Assembly: GCA_003670575.1 (NCBI GenBank)
Contig: QWRD01000008.1
Location: 1 to 51,626 of the forward strand
Reading direction: 5' to 3'
Length of the DNA stretch: 51,626 nt
Source: Chloroflexota bacterium
Lineage (GTDB): Bacteria; Chloroflexota; Dehalococcoidia; UBA2979
Under the pieces are notes generated by a model that made no database searches, was not told the origin of the DNA, and saw nothing but the letters and a program-made list of their open reading frames with translations. The first letter of the stretch is position 1. Each line of letters begins with the position of its first letter. The translations under genes and the position numbers were made by a program. Shown here piece by piece: positions 33,378 through 42,997 of this stretch.

Positions 33378-34526
33378 CTAGCGAGCCTCGATCGGGACGA
33401 ACGCGCGCGGCTCCGGGCCAACCCACAGCTGGTCCGGACGGAACAGGCGGTTGCCCGACTGCAGCTGCTCCACGATGTTCACCGACCAGCCCGCCGTGCG
33501 GGCCGCAGCGAAGCACGGCGTGAAGAAGTCGATCGGGATGTCCAGCGCGCCGAAGACGCAGCCGGAGAACAGGTCGACGTTCGGCCACAGGCCACGCGTC
33601 CCGAAGCGCTCCTTCACGATGCGCTCGATGGTCAGCGCGATGCTGTAGAACGCCTTGTCGGCGTCCCGCACCAGCACTTCGTCCGCCAGGCGCTGAATCA
33701 CCGTGGAGCGGGGGTCCTTCACCTTGTAGACGCGGTGCCCGACGCCGGGGATGCGATCCTTGCGGTCGATCATTCCGGTGACGACCTCTTCGGCGCGTGC
33801 CGGATCCTTGATCTCCATGAACATCCGCAGCGAAGCCTCGTTGGCACCGCCGTGCGCAGGCCCGGAGAGCGCGCCGATGGCAGCGCTGACGACAGCCTCC
33901 GGCTCCGCCTTCGTCGAGGTGACCACACGAGTGGTGAAGGTGGAGGCGTTGGCGGCCGAGTGGTCGGCCTGGAGCACCAGCAGCGCGTTCATCACACGCT
34001 CGTGCAACTCGGTCGGCTCCGTGCCGGTCAGCATGCGCAACGTCATGTGCGCCATGGTCTCGCCGGGGCGAGGGCCATCGTACGGTCGGCCCGCAGCGGC
34101 CTGCGCGATGACACCGACGAGGTGGCCAACCTTCGCGGTGAGGGCGATGCCGCGGTGCGTGGCGGCCTCAAAGTCACCCTGGTCGAAGTTGTTGACCTTC
34201 GGCGCGAGCGCGGCCACAGCCGCCTGCAGCGCGAACATCGGGTGGGTAACCGTCGCCAGGTCGCGGGCGATCTGGATCTGCGCCGGCGTCAGCGCGCGGC
34301 CCGCTTCAATCTCCGCGACGATCTCCGCCGTGCGTGCAGCGTTCGGGAGTTCGCCGTCGTAGAGCAGCGCGATCACTTCTTCGAAGCTGGTACCCAGCGT
34401 CAACTCTTCGATCGAGTAGCCGCGGTAGTACAGCCGTCCGCCGTCGCCATCCACGAGTGAGATCGAAGATGCGGCGATCGGGACGCCCTCGAGGCCCGGA
34501 ATTACCACTGTCGTATCGATAGCCAT
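33378..34526 (-). CDS. gltA: Citrate synthase (type II/2-methylcitrate-like family)
   Basis: This enzyme makes citrate from oxaloacetate and acetyl-CoA. The 382-residue protein has GRLYYRGYSIEEL, the catalytic histidine regions LQADHSAANASTFTTRVV, SGPAHGGANEASLRM and IPGVGHRVYKVKDPR, and the Asp-containing NVDLFSGCV near the C-terminus, then VNIVEQLQSGNRLFRP. Its size fits the short Gram-positive/archaeal-type citrate synthases. The start ATG 34526 (MAIDTTVV) has an ideal GAGGAGG site; a longer frame exists but is the leader. A promoter-like TATAAT lies about 155 bases upstream. Confidence 0.95.
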   Translation of the reverse strand: MAIDTTVVIPGLEGVPIAASSISLVDGDGGRLYYRGYSIEELTLGTSFEEVIALLYDGELPNAARTAEIVAEIEAGRALTPAQIQIARDLATVTHPMFALQAAVAALAPKVNNFDQGDFEAATHRGIALTAKVGHLVGVIAQAAAGRPYDGPRPGETMAHMTLRMLTGTEPTELHERVMNALLVLQADHSAANASTFTTRVVTSTKAEPEAVVSAAIGALSGPAHGGANEASLRMFMEIKDPARAEEVVTGMIDRKDRIPGVGHRVYKVKDPRSTVIQRLADEVLVRDADKAFYSIALTIERIVKERFGTRGLWPNVDLFSGCVFGALDIPIDFFTPCFAAARTAGWSVNIVEQLQSGNRLFRPDQLWVGPEPRAFVPIEAR

Positions 34527-34681
34527 CGCCGCCTCCTCTGTCGCCGGCCAGGCCCGGCTCAACCGCCGCCCCGCCAAGCTCTGTGTGCACGAGTCTTTGC
34601 GCTCCCAACCAGGCATGCCCGGTGCCGCATGCTCCGTGGCGGCAACGCCACGAACCGGCCAGCCGCCGCCTGCCGCTGGGC

Positions 34682-34687
34682 ATTATA
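34682..34687 (-). promoter_or_regulatory. Candidate -10 box for gltA, with a hairpin-rich leader
   Basis: On the minus strand a perfect TATAAT stands 155 bases before the citrate synthase ATG. No good -35 hexamer is visible 17 bases upstream. The leader between it and the start includes a hairpin at 34637-34652 (GTGGCG-GCAA-CGCCAC on the plus strand) and further GC-rich inverted segments. The role is inferred from position only. Confidence 0.4.
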
Positions 34688-34777
34688 TGCGTTCGAGCAT
34701 CGCGATGGTGGCCTGTTTCGGGACAACTATTGGGAGTCGACGGGCCGATTGTGCACGCCGCGAAACCGCAGTCCGGC

Positions 34778-35989
34778 CTACTTGGCGGCGGTGCCGCGAT
34801 GCCGGGCCAGGAAGCGCTCCAGCCGGTCCATCGCCTCGACCAGATCGTCGTACGCCGCGGCGTAGCAGAGACGAATGTAGCCCTGCCCGGACTGCCCGAA
34901 GGTACTCCCTGGCACCACGGCCACCCGCTCTTCCACCAGAAACTGCTCGGCGAATGCCACATCGTCCAGGCCGGTGGAGCTGATGTCCGGGAAGGCGTAG
35001 AACGCGCCCAGCGGCTCAACGGTTGGGAGGCCCATCCCCAGCAGGCGACCGTGCACCATGCGACGGCGGCGGTCGTACTCCGCCACCATCCCGCGCACAT
35101 CCTCCTCGCCGGACCGGAGCGCCTCGATCGCCGCGTACTGCGCGGCCGTGGGTGCGGACATCATGACGTACTGGTGCACCTTCATCATCGCCTCAAGGAT
35201 GGCGGGCGTGGCTGCGGCGTATCCAAGGCGCCAGCCGGTCATCGCGTACGCCTTGGAGAACCCACCCAGCAGGATGGTGCGCTCCCGCATTCCAGGCAGC
35301 GAGGCGAAACAGACGTGCTCCACGCCGTAAATCAGCCGGTCGTACACCTCGTCAGAGATGACCAGGAGGTCGTGCTCTTCTGCGAACTGCGCGATGGACA
35401 ACAGTGACGCGCGATCGAGCACTGCGCCGGTCGGGTTGCTCGGATACCCGAGCAGAATGGCCTTGGTTGCCGGGGTGAGCCGTTCGCGCATCGCGTCCGC
35501 GGTCACCATGAACCGCGAGGCAGCGGTGGTCGGCACGGGGACGTACGTAGCACCCGCGAGGCGGATCACCGGCTCGTAGGCGACATACCCGGGCTCCGGC
35601 ACGAGGATCTCGTCGCCGGGGTCGGCGATCGCGCGCACAGCAAGGTCGAGCGCTTCTGAGACACCGGTGGTGAGGAGCAACTCCCGCTGCGGCGAGTAAC
35701 TGACGCCGTAGAGGCGCTCCAACTGCCGGCTCAAGAGTTCGCGCAGTTCCAACAGCCCGTAGTTGCTGGTGTAGGCCGTGTTCCCGGCCAGCATCGAATC
35801 CGCGCCGGCACGAGTGACCTGGGCGGGAGTTGGGAAGTCCGGTTGCCCGACCGCCAGTGAGATCACGCCCTCGACGGAGTCGAGCAGCTCGAAGAAGCGT
35901 CGAATCCCCGAGGCTGGGAGTTCCGCCACGAGCCGAGAGATCGCGCCCCGCTGCGCCTGATGCCCCTCGACGTGGTGATCTCCCATCAC
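34778..35989 (-). CDS. Class I/II pyridoxal-phosphate aminotransferase (aspartate aminotransferase family)
   Basis: The 403-residue protein has fold type I features: ISLAVGQPDFPTPAQV, YTSNYGLLELRELLS, LTTGVSEALDLAVRAIADPG, LLGYPSNPTGAVLD, SDEVYDRLIYG, and the PLP lysine in GGFSKAYAMTGWRLGY, with GYIRLCYA near the end. The substrate is not decided by sequence; aspartate, aromatic or methionine-pathway keto acids are all possible. Its ATG overlaps the gatA stop by 4 bases. Confidence 0.9.
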   Translation of the reverse strand: MMGDHHVEGHQAQRGAISRLVAELPASGIRRFFELLDSVEGVISLAVGQPDFPTPAQVTRAGADSMLAGNTAYTSNYGLLELRELLSRQLERLYGVSYSPQRELLLTTGVSEALDLAVRAIADPGDEILVPEPGYVAYEPVIRLAGATYVPVPTTAASRFMVTADAMRERLTPATKAILLGYPSNPTGAVLDRASLLSIAQFAEEHDLLVISDEVYDRLIYGVEHVCFASLPGMRERTILLGGFSKAYAMTGWRLGYAAATPAILEAMMKVHQYVMMSAPTAAQYAAIEALRSGEEDVRGMVAEYDRRRRMVHGRLLGMGLPTVEPLGAFYAFPDISSTGLDDVAFAEQFLVEERVAVVPGSTFGQSGQGYIRLCYAAAYDDLVEAMDRLERFLARHRGTAAK

Positions 35990-37482
35990 GATGAGGCCCC
36001 CTCCCGGGTCGCTTCGGGTGCGCGTCGATGCCAGTCCGTGGCGGAGCCGTAGGCTTGCGCGGCCCGCAGCAACGCCCCTTCCTCGAACATCCCGCTGATC
36101 AACTGCAAGCCAACGGGCAAGCCCTCGGAGAAGCCGCAGGGGATGCTGACGGCGGGATTGCCGGCGATGTTCACCGGGATCGTGCAGAGGTCGTTGAGGT
36201 ACATCGCGACCGGGTCGCCGATCTTCTCACCGATGCGGAACGCCACGTTTGGCGAGGTGGGAGTGAGCAGCAAGTCGTGAGTGGCAAACGCGCGCTCGAA
36301 CTCGCGACGGATCAGCGTGCGAACCTTCTGCGCCTTCAGGTAGTAGGCGTCATAGTAGCCAGCCGAGAGTGCGTACGTTCCGATCATGATCCGCCGCTTC
36401 ACCTCGTCGCCAAAGCCGCGACCGCGGCTCTGCTCCATCTCGTTCCACATGGAATCAGATTCGTAATGGTATCCGTACTTCACCCCGTCGTATCGGGCAA
36501 GGTTCGCGGACGCCTCAGACGGGGCGATGATGTAGTACACGGGCAGCGCCGCAGCCACCGAGGGCAGCGAGACGTCGCGGTCGATGATCGCGCCCTGTGC
36601 CGCAAACACCTCGATCGCCCGCTCAACCGCCTCACGGACGCCCGGCTCCATACCATCGACGAAGAACTCGCGGGGCACTCCCACGCGCAGGCCGTCCAGC
36701 CCACGCCCGAGGGTCGCGGCGTAGTCAGGCACCGGCGCCGGAGCAGTCGTCGCGTCCATCGCGTCATGACCAGCGATGGTGCCGAGCAGCAACGCCAGGT
36801 CCTCGGCGTCGCGGGCGAATGGCCCCACCTGCTCCAGCGAGGAGGCGAACGCGATCACGCCGAACCTGCTCACGCGGCCGTAGGTCGGCTTCAGGCCCAG
36901 GATGCCGCACAGCGCCGCTGGCTGGCGGATGGAGCCACCGGTGTCGGTGCCGAGCGCCAGCGCGACGCCTCGCGCCGCAACCGTGGCCGCCGAGCCGCCG
37001 GAGGAGCCACCGGGCACGCGCTCCAGGTCCCACGGGTTCTTCGTGGCGCCAAAGGCGGAATGTTCCGTCGACGACCCCATGGCGAACTCGTCGAGGTTGG
37101 TCTTGCCGATGAACACGGCGCCCGCCTCGCGCAATTTGCGCGTGACCGTCGCGTCGACGATCGGGCGGAAGCCGGTCAGCATGCGTGAGGCGGCTGTCGT
37201 CTGGACACCTCGAGTGGAGATGAGGTCCTTGATGCCCACGGGCACGCCAGTCAGCGGCGCGGCATCACCGGCGCGCAGCCGGAGATCGGCGGCATCCGCC
37301 TGCTGACGGGCCTCCTCGTCCATCAGCGTGATGTACGCGTTCAGCGCGGGCTCCTGCGCGCGCACCCGTGCCAGCGTGGCGTCCGCCAGTGCGCGAGCGG
37401 TGAACGCCCCGCTGCGCAACAGGGCGCCCTGCTCGTGCGCCGTCAGATCCAGCGCTTGCTCCGGTGTAGTGCCGCTGGTCAC
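35986..37482 (-). CDS. gatA: Aspartyl/glutamyl-tRNA amidotransferase subunit A
   Basis: GatA is the amidase that supplies ammonia for converting Glu-tRNA(Gln) or Asp-tRNA(Asn) to the amidated form. The 498-residue protein shows the amidase signature with the Ser-cisSer-Lys triad: VPVGIKDLISTRG, GKTNLDEFAMGSSTEHSAFG, VPGGSSGGSAATVAARGVAL and GTDTGGSIRQPAALCG. It lies 3 bases after gatC; gatB is not in the window. It is translationally coupled to the aminotransferase gene. Confidence 0.95.
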   Translation of the reverse strand: MTSGTTPEQALDLTAHEQGALLRSGAFTARALADATLARVRAQEPALNAYITLMDEEARQQADAADLRLRAGDAAPLTGVPVGIKDLISTRGVQTTAASRMLTGFRPIVDATVTRKLREAGAVFIGKTNLDEFAMGSSTEHSAFGATKNPWDLERVPGGSSGGSAATVAARGVALALGTDTGGSIRQPAALCGILGLKPTYGRVSRFGVIAFASSLEQVGPFARDAEDLALLLGTIAGHDAMDATTAPAPVPDYAATLGRGLDGLRVGVPREFFVDGMEPGVREAVERAIEVFAAQGAIIDRDVSLPSVAAALPVYYIIAPSEASANLARYDGVKYGYHYESDSMWNEMEQSRGRGFGDEVKRRIMIGTYALSAGYYDAYYLKAQKVRTLIRREFERAFATHDLLLTPTSPNVAFRIGEKIGDPVAMYLNDLCTIPVNIAGNPAVSIPCGFSEGLPVGLQLISGMFEEGALLRAAQAYGSATDWHRRAPEATREGASS

Positions 37483-37485
37483 TGG

Positions 37486-37773
37486 CTACTCCAGCACTGC
37501 GCGCACGCGGAGGTAGGGGCCCTCGCTGCGTGGGGCATTCAGGAAGACGTCGTCGCGGCTCACCGAGGGCCGAGGTTCGTCGTCTCGCTCGACGTTGGCG
37601 AGGTCAAACGACTGCGCCGTGGGCGGCACCCCTTCAGTGTCGAACGTGCTCAGCACGTCGAAGTGTTCAAGGATTGTGGACAACTGGTCGCGCAGGCGCG
37701 CCACCTCGTCATCCTCGATCCCGAGCCGCGCCAGGCGCGCGATATGCCGAACCTCATCGTCAGTCAGGGGCAT
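37486..37773 (-). CDS. gatC: Aspartyl/glutamyl-tRNA amidotransferase subunit C
   Basis: The 95-residue protein has the GatC pattern: VRHIARLARLGIEDDEVARL, LSTILEHFDVLSTFDTEGV, PTAQSFDLANVERDDEPRPS and FLNAPRSEGPYLRVRAVLE. GatC stabilises the GatA-GatB complex. It begins the gatC-gatA-aminotransferase operon and is divergent from the methyltransferase gene. Confidence 0.93.
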   Translation of the reverse strand: MPLTDDEVRHIARLARLGIEDDEVARLRDQLSTILEHFDVLSTFDTEGVPPTAQSFDLANVERDDEPRPSVSRDDVFLNAPRSEGPYLRVRAVLE

Positions 37774-37916
37774 TGGCTCCTCCGGGCAACGTGTGTGTCA
37801 CTATAGAGTGCCACCGCCTCCACGCCAAAGCCGGTGTCCGCTACCCTGCCGGTGCCCGATATCCGGGCAGCGCAGCGCGCAGTCCCAGCCGCCCGACCGA
37901 CTCGAGGAGCAGGACG

Positions 37917-38690
37917 ATCACCCAACAGGCTCAACCGGACGCGACACGACTGGATCAACCCGACGCGGCGCGGCTGGGCAACCCGAGTTTCGTCTGGCGC
38001 TCCGGTCAGCATCGTCGGCTCGCGATCATCGAGCGATACGTGCCGCTGGCCGGGAAGCGAGTGCTGGACCTCGGCTGCGGGGTCGGCGAGTACGTCCGGG
38101 CCTTCGCCGGCGTGGGCGCGATCGCCATCGGCTGCGATGTCGAAAGCAGCCGGCTGGTCGAAGCGAGGCGCCGCGGCGCGAATGGGTTGGTGCAGGCCGC
38201 CGGCGAGCAGTTGCCGTTCCACGACCGCTCGCTGGACGTGGTGGTGCTGAACGAGGTCATCGAGCATGTCACCGACGACCGCGCCACCATGCGGGAAGTA
38301 GCGAGAGTGCTGGCGCCCGGCGGGGTGGCGGTGATCTACGCACCGAATCGCCTCTACCCGTTTGAGACGCACGGCATCTACCTCGGCAAGCGCTATGTCT
38401 TCGGGAACATCCCGCTGGTGAACTGGCTGCCACGCATCCTGCGCAATCGACTGGTGCCACACGCACGTGCCTATGGCGCCCGCGAGATCGAGCAGGTCGC
38501 AACCGCAGGCGGGCTGCGCATCGTAGACCATTCCTACGTCTACCCGGGCTTCGATAACATCGCAGCGCGGCTGCCCGTGCTCGCACGATTGCTTCGCTGG
38601 GCCTGCTACGCCGCAGAGGATTCCGGCACGCTGCGGCGCTTCGGGCTCTCCCATCTGCTGGTGCTGCGGAACGAGGGTGGTCTCGAGTGA
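37917..38690 (+). CDS. SAM-dependent methyltransferase (class I), start uncertain
   Basis: The homologous region of about 250 residues has the SAM-binding motif VLDLGCGVGEYVRAFA, an acidic residue after the second strand (IGCDVESSRLVEA), LPFHDRSLDVVVLNEVIEHV and VLAPGGVAVIYAPN, typical of the UbiE/type 11 group that acts on small molecules or lipids. No ATG/GTG/TTG with a good ribosome-binding site lies close to the start. A GAGGAGCAGG stretch precedes an in-frame ATC at 37917, which I use only as a provisional boundary; a GTG near 37788 is another option. Its stop overlaps the penicillin-binding protein start (GTGA). Confidence 0.7.
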   Translation: MTQQAQPDATRLDQPDAARLGNPSFVWRSGQHRRLAIIERYVPLAGKRVLDLGCGVGEYVRAFAGVGAIAIGCDVESSRLVEARRRGANGLVQAAGEQLPFHDRSLDVVVLNEVIEHVTDDRATMREVARVLAPGGVAVIYAPNRLYPFETHGIYLGKRYVFGNIPLVNWLPRILRNRLVPHARAYGAREIEQVATAGGLRIVDHSYVYPGFDNIAARLPVLARLLRWACYAAEDSGTLRRFGLSHLLVLRNEGGLE

Positions 38691-41668
38691 CGGTCGCGCA
38701 TCGGGTGATCCGCCGCCGCTGGTCGCGCCCACGCGGCGCGATGTTGGCGCTCGGCGGAGCGCTGGGCGCACTGGCGCTGCTGGTCGCGGGCATCGGCGGT
38801 GCGGCCGCGCTGTTCGGGCTGCAGCAGTACAACGAATACGCGCGAGGCGTGGTCCCACCGAGCCAGTTGTTGGACGAATTGCCGCGTGGTGGCGCGCGCG
38901 TCTACGACCGGAATGGCAGCCTGCTGTACGAGTTCATCGACGAGTTCGGCGGGCTGCGGCGTCCGATCCCACTCTCTGATATCTCACCCTGGATCAAGGA
39001 AGCCACGGTCTCCACCGAGGACACCACGTTCTACGAAAACAACGGGCTGAACACCCAGGGGCTCTTGCGTGCGGTATTGGTAAACCTGACACCGTTCGGC
39101 GGGAACATCCTCGACCAGACCGGCGGCTCCTCGATCACGCAGCAGCTGGCAAAGAACGTGTACATCCCGCCGAAGGAGCGGCTCCAGCGCTCGGTCTCTC
39201 GCAAACTGCGCGAGACGGTGATCGCGCTGGAACTCACGAAGCGCTACCCCAAGGATCAGATCCTCGAGTGGTATCTCAACTCGATCTCCTACGGCGGTGT
39301 GTACGTCGGCATCGAGGCCGCGGCGCAGGGGTATTTCGATAAGAACGCGAAGGAACTCACGCTCGCAGAGGCCTCGCTACTCGCGGGCATTCCACAGTCC
39401 CCGGCCGCGTACGAACCGATCTCCAACCCGGAGCGCGCAAAGGCGCGGCAGGCGGAGGTGCTGCACCTGATGGTGCGGCACGGCGCCATCACGGAGGATG
39501 ACGCAGCTGCCGCCCTGCGTGCACCGATCGAGTTTCACGCGTCACGGTTCCAGATCGAGGCGGCGCACTTCGTGCTCGGCCCGGTGTCACGCGAGATAAC
39601 GCAGCGCTTCGGAGAGCGTGCGTTGTATCAGGGCGGACTGGAAGTTACCACCACGCTGGATGTCCGCCTGCAGCGCATCGGTGAACAGGCGATCGAGAAG
39701 TGGCTCGCCGAATACGAGAAGACCTCCAACGGTCACAACGGCGCGATGATCGCGATGAATCCGCGCACCGGCGAAGTGCTCACCTACATCGGCAGCCGCG
39801 ACTACTTCCGTGAGGACATTCAGGGGCGGAACAACAACGTGAGTTCGCTGAACTCACCAGGATCCACGCTGAAGCCGTTCACGTTCATGACGGCCTTCCA
39901 GCAGGGCTGGAGCCCGAGCACCGCCATCCTCGATACCCCCGCGAAGATCGTCGACGCCTCCACGGGCGTGGACTTTTCGCCGCGCAACCCCGGCGGTGGC
40001 GGGTACTACGGCGTGATCCCCGCAGCCGCAGCACTGGGCAACTCACTCAACATTCCGGCGTTCAAGGCGATCATCTGGGCGGGCTACCAGAACGTGGTCA
40101 CCAACCTGAAAGCAGCGGGCCTGACGACGCTCAATGACCCTCGAGGCTACGGACCCGCGCTCACCCTGGGCGGCGTCGATGTTCGACTGGATGACCTCAC
40201 ATTCGCGTACAGCACCCTAGCCGGCGAGGGGATGCAGCGGGGTCAGCAACCGCTGGTTCCGCACGCACCTGGGGAGCGCAGCATTGACCCCGTCACCATC
40301 CGGAAGGTCACAGACCCGACCGGGAAGACGGTGTACGAGTTCAAGCAGCCAGTGGAGCGTCGCGTGCTCCCGGCCAACCTCGCGTGGCTGACAACCTCCG
40401 TCATCTCCAATCCGGAGAACACGTGCATCATCTTCGGGTGTGGAGCACTGGAACTGCCGGATCGGCGCCCGACCGGGCACAAGACCGGCACCAGCGAGCC
40501 GTACGAGAACTCCACGGCGATCGGCGACACCTGGGCGTTCGGCTACACGCCTGATCTGGTCGCGGGCGTCTGGGCCGGCAACTCCGACAACTCGCCGATG
40601 CAGAACATCTTCTCCACCACGATCTCGTGGCCGATCTGGCGCGACTACATGCTGGGCGCGCTGAAGCAGCTCGACATCTCGCCGAAGCCGTTCGCAAGGC
40701 CGTCAGGCATCGAAGAGCGGGAGGTGTGCTGGCCTTCTGGTCGGCTCCCAACCGACCTCTGCCCGACCGCTGGACGCACCAAGGCGCTCTTTGTCGCCGA
40801 GGCCCTGACGGCGGCGAACGACCCCACGAAGCTGGCCAGACTGCAGGACAGCTGGTGGCAGCGCGTGTCGATCGACACCCGCACGGGACTGCTCGCGACT
40901 CCCACCACGCCGCGCAACTTCGTCACCGAAGGCACCCGACTGGTATTGCCCAAGGAAGAGATCGATGGCTGGAAGGGCCTGGACGAATGGGCGGCGAAGA
41001 GCGGTATCGCCTCGCTGCTAGCACCGACCGAGGAGCACCCGGGGCGCGTCGCTGATCTGCACGCCATCCTCTACCCGGCGTCGAATCAGGCCGTGAACGG
41101 ACTCGTGCCTGTCCTGGGACGAGCGAGCTCAACGGACTTCGAGCGCTTCGTGCTGGAGTGGGGTCGTGGCCCCACCCCGGCGACGTGGACAAGCATCGCG
41201 ACCGGTACGGTGGTGCCACCCAGCGGGACGCTGGGGTCGTGGGACACGCGCACGCTGGCACCCGGCGAATATGTGCTGCGCCTGCGTGTGGTCGATCGCA
41301 AGACGGGCGAATCTCAATCGACGGTCGTGGTGACCGTGGGTGCGGCGGCCGCAGGTGCATCGGCGATCCAGGCGGTCATCGTCTCGCCGGTAGGCGGTAC
41401 GACGGTGAGCGCTCCCGCCACCGTGCGCGGATCAGCGATCGCATCCGACGGGGCGACGACCTACACCCTGGAGATCGGCGAGGGCGCATCCCCAACGCAA
41501 TGGACCCTGATCCGGAGCGGTAACACCCCGGTGGTGAACGGCGAACTCGGGCAACTGAACCCATCGACGTTGAAGAACGGTCTGCAGACGCTTCGGCTGA
41601 CAGCCCGCAGCGCGCGAGGTGGCAGCTCCGCGTTCACCGTCACCATCACGGTGCAGGGCGGGCGATAG
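38687..41668 (+). CDS. Class A penicillin-binding protein (transglycosylase/transpeptidase)
   Basis: This enzyme polymerises and cross-links peptidoglycan outside the cell membrane. The 993-residue protein has a basic cytoplasmic start, a span at about 19-43, a GT51 domain with Glu111 (VSTEDTTFYENNGLN), GGSSITQQLAKNVYIPPKER and ILEWYLNSISYGG, and a transpeptidase domain with SPGSTLKPF (Ser393, Lys396), GNSLNIPA (SxN motif) and HKTGTSEPY (from Lys599). About 270 further residues follow, including two Ig/FN3-like beta domains (VISSPVGG-like VIVSPVGGTTVSAPATVRG). It overlaps the methyltransferase gene. Confidence 0.93.
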   Translation: MTVAHRVIRRRWSRPRGAMLALGGALGALALLVAGIGGAAALFGLQQYNEYARGVVPPSQLLDELPRGGARVYDRNGSLLYEFIDEFGGLRRPIPLSDISPWIKEATVSTEDTTFYENNGLNTQGLLRAVLVNLTPFGGNILDQTGGSSITQQLAKNVYIPPKERLQRSVSRKLRETVIALELTKRYPKDQILEWYLNSISYGGVYVGIEAAAQGYFDKNAKELTLAEASLLAGIPQSPAAYEPISNPERAKARQAEVLHLMVRHGAITEDDAAAALRAPIEFHASRFQIEAAHFVLGPVSREITQRFGERALYQGGLEVTTTLDVRLQRIGEQAIEKWLAEYEKTSNGHNGAMIAMNPRTGEVLTYIGSRDYFREDIQGRNNNVSSLNSPGSTLKPFTFMTAFQQGWSPSTAILDTPAKIVDASTGVDFSPRNPGGGGYYGVIPAAAALGNSLNIPAFKAIIWAGYQNVVTNLKAAGLTTLNDPRGYGPALTLGGVDVRLDDLTFAYSTLAGEGMQRGQQPLVPHAPGERSIDPVTIRKVTDPTGKTVYEFKQPVERRVLPANLAWLTTSVISNPENTCIIFGCGALELPDRRPTGHKTGTSEPYENSTAIGDTWAFGYTPDLVAGVWAGNSDNSPMQNIFSTTISWPIWRDYMLGALKQLDISPKPFARPSGIEEREVCWPSGRLPTDLCPTAGRTKALFVAEALTAANDPTKLARLQDSWWQRVSIDTRTGLLATPTTPRNFVTEGTRLVLPKEEIDGWKGLDEWAAKSGIASLLAPTEEHPGRVADLHAILYPASNQAVNGLVPVLGRASSTDFERFVLEWGRGPTPATWTSIATGTVVPPSGTLGSWDTRTLAPGEYVLRLRVVDRKTGESQSTVVVTVGAAAAGASAIQAVIVSPVGGTTVSAPATVRGSAIASDGATTYTLEIGEGASPTQWTLIRSGNTPVVNGELGQLNPSTLKNGLQTLRLTARSARGGSSAFTVTITVQGGR

Positions 41669-41680
41669 CGATCAGACCCG

Positions 41681-42952
41681 TTACGGCGGCGTCGACGTGA
41701 TGCGCTCCACCTCGGCGCGGGTGCGCACCCGCTGCACAGCGACGAGGAACTGCTCCAACGATGGCGAGTGCGCACGCAGCGCCCGAAGTTGTGCGCCCAG
41801 CGGATCGACGGCGTCCGGTCGCGCGGCGTAGGAGCCGGTCCACGCGAAGAAAGCCTGGTTGATGCGCCGGTAACGCACACCTGCGGCCGCGAGCTCGTCA
41901 CGCACCGCCGCCATGCGACTCTCCGCATCGGTCACGCGACCGTCCGCCAGTAGCGCGTCCACTTCCAGTCGCAGCGTCCGCAGCGCGCGATCCACATCGA
42001 CAGCAACAGTCGCCGGAGCGGGCGTGGTGGCGGCGGCGGCTGTGCGATCGCCCGAGCCGACTCGACCGGGGATGCCCCAGCGCGCGACCACCATCCGCGC
42101 CAATTCCTCTCCCACCATGTCCGCGACTGTCTCGTTGATCGTGCGTGCCTCGGCAGAGCTGAAGTACGCGAGTCCCAGGGGATGGAACGTCAGGTAGTGG
42201 TGGGTCCACTCGTGGGCCGCGGCGGCGACGGTGCCTGCGTAGTCGTCGCCTTCGAGCACGATCGCCGGGTAGGTGGCAACCCCGCCGGTGCGCACCACCA
42301 GCGCCGAGCGGGCCTGATCCTGCTCCACCGCACGCTCGATGCGGTCCACGTCAGCCGGCGTGAGATCGGGGCGGAGCGGATCGTCGAAGATGCGTTCGAT
42401 GCGCGTGCGCGGCGAGACGACCAGCACGCGCGGCGACGCGGCAAGCTCTATCGCCACCGGCGGCCAGTGGATGCCCTGCTCCGCAAGCACGACCCCGATC
42501 CGCCGCTCAATCGTCGCCTCCACGGCGTTCTCGAGGCGGCTCGCGGCGGGCGAGGAGCGGTCACTGGCCGCGAAGTAGGTGACCAGTGCCTCGTCCACCG
42601 AGGGGTCGGCGCGGAACGGCCTGCCGAGGCGGTAGAGCACCTTCGCAGGCAGCGACTGCACCTCCCAGCGCAAAAAGTCGAACCGCTCGCCTGCCTGCGC
42701 ACCGCGGAGCCCAAATGCCGCCGCCCACACGCATGCCGCCACCAAACAAGCACCCGCAGGGAGTAGCCAGCGTTGCGCTCCACCCGCCGCGCGCCCCGCG
42801 GGCAGGATGCGAGCGATGCCCGGGATCGACGCACTGCTCGCGCCCGCCTCGAGCCGCCGTCTCCGCTGAAGGAACGTAACGACGCAGACACTCGCCACGA
42901 TCGCAAGCAGCGTGGCGAGCAGCAGCCAGGGCCAGACGACGTTAAGAACCAC
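41681..42952 (-). CDS. Membrane-anchored HExxH-type putative metalloprotease
   Basis: The 423-residue protein has two N-terminal spans (WPWLLLATLLAIVASVCVV and WLLPAGACLVAACVWAAAF) and an external domain with the zinc motif AAHEWTHHYLTF (His247-Glu248-x-x-His) and a downstream Glu in RTINETVADMVGEEL, which is how gluzincin-type peptidases supply the third ligand. The C-terminal 120 residues are helical and charged. I do not recognise the specific family. Its stop lies 12 bases from the convergent penicillin-binding protein gene, and its start is 45 bases from the divergent membrane-protein gene. Confidence 0.7.
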   Translation of the reverse strand: MVLNVVWPWLLLATLLAIVASVCVVTFLQRRRRLEAGASSASIPGIARILPAGRAAGGAQRWLLPAGACLVAACVWAAAFGLRGAQAGERFDFLRWEVQSLPAKVLYRLGRPFRADPSVDEALVTYFAASDRSSPAASRLENAVEATIERRIGVVLAEQGIHWPPVAIELAASPRVLVVSPRTRIERIFDDPLRPDLTPADVDRIERAVEQDQARSALVVRTGGVATYPAIVLEGDDYAGTVAAAAHEWTHHYLTFHPLGLAYFSSAEARTINETVADMVGEELARMVVARWGIPGRVGSGDRTAAAATTPAPATVAVDVDRALRTLRLEVDALLADGRVTDAESRMAAVRDELAAAGVRYRRINQAFFAWTGSYAARPDAVDPLGAQLRALRAHSPSLEQFLVAVQRVRTRAEVERITSTPP

Positions 42953-42997
42953 GCAACAACGGTAGCCGCTCCCGGGCCGCGGGGTATATTCAGATCA

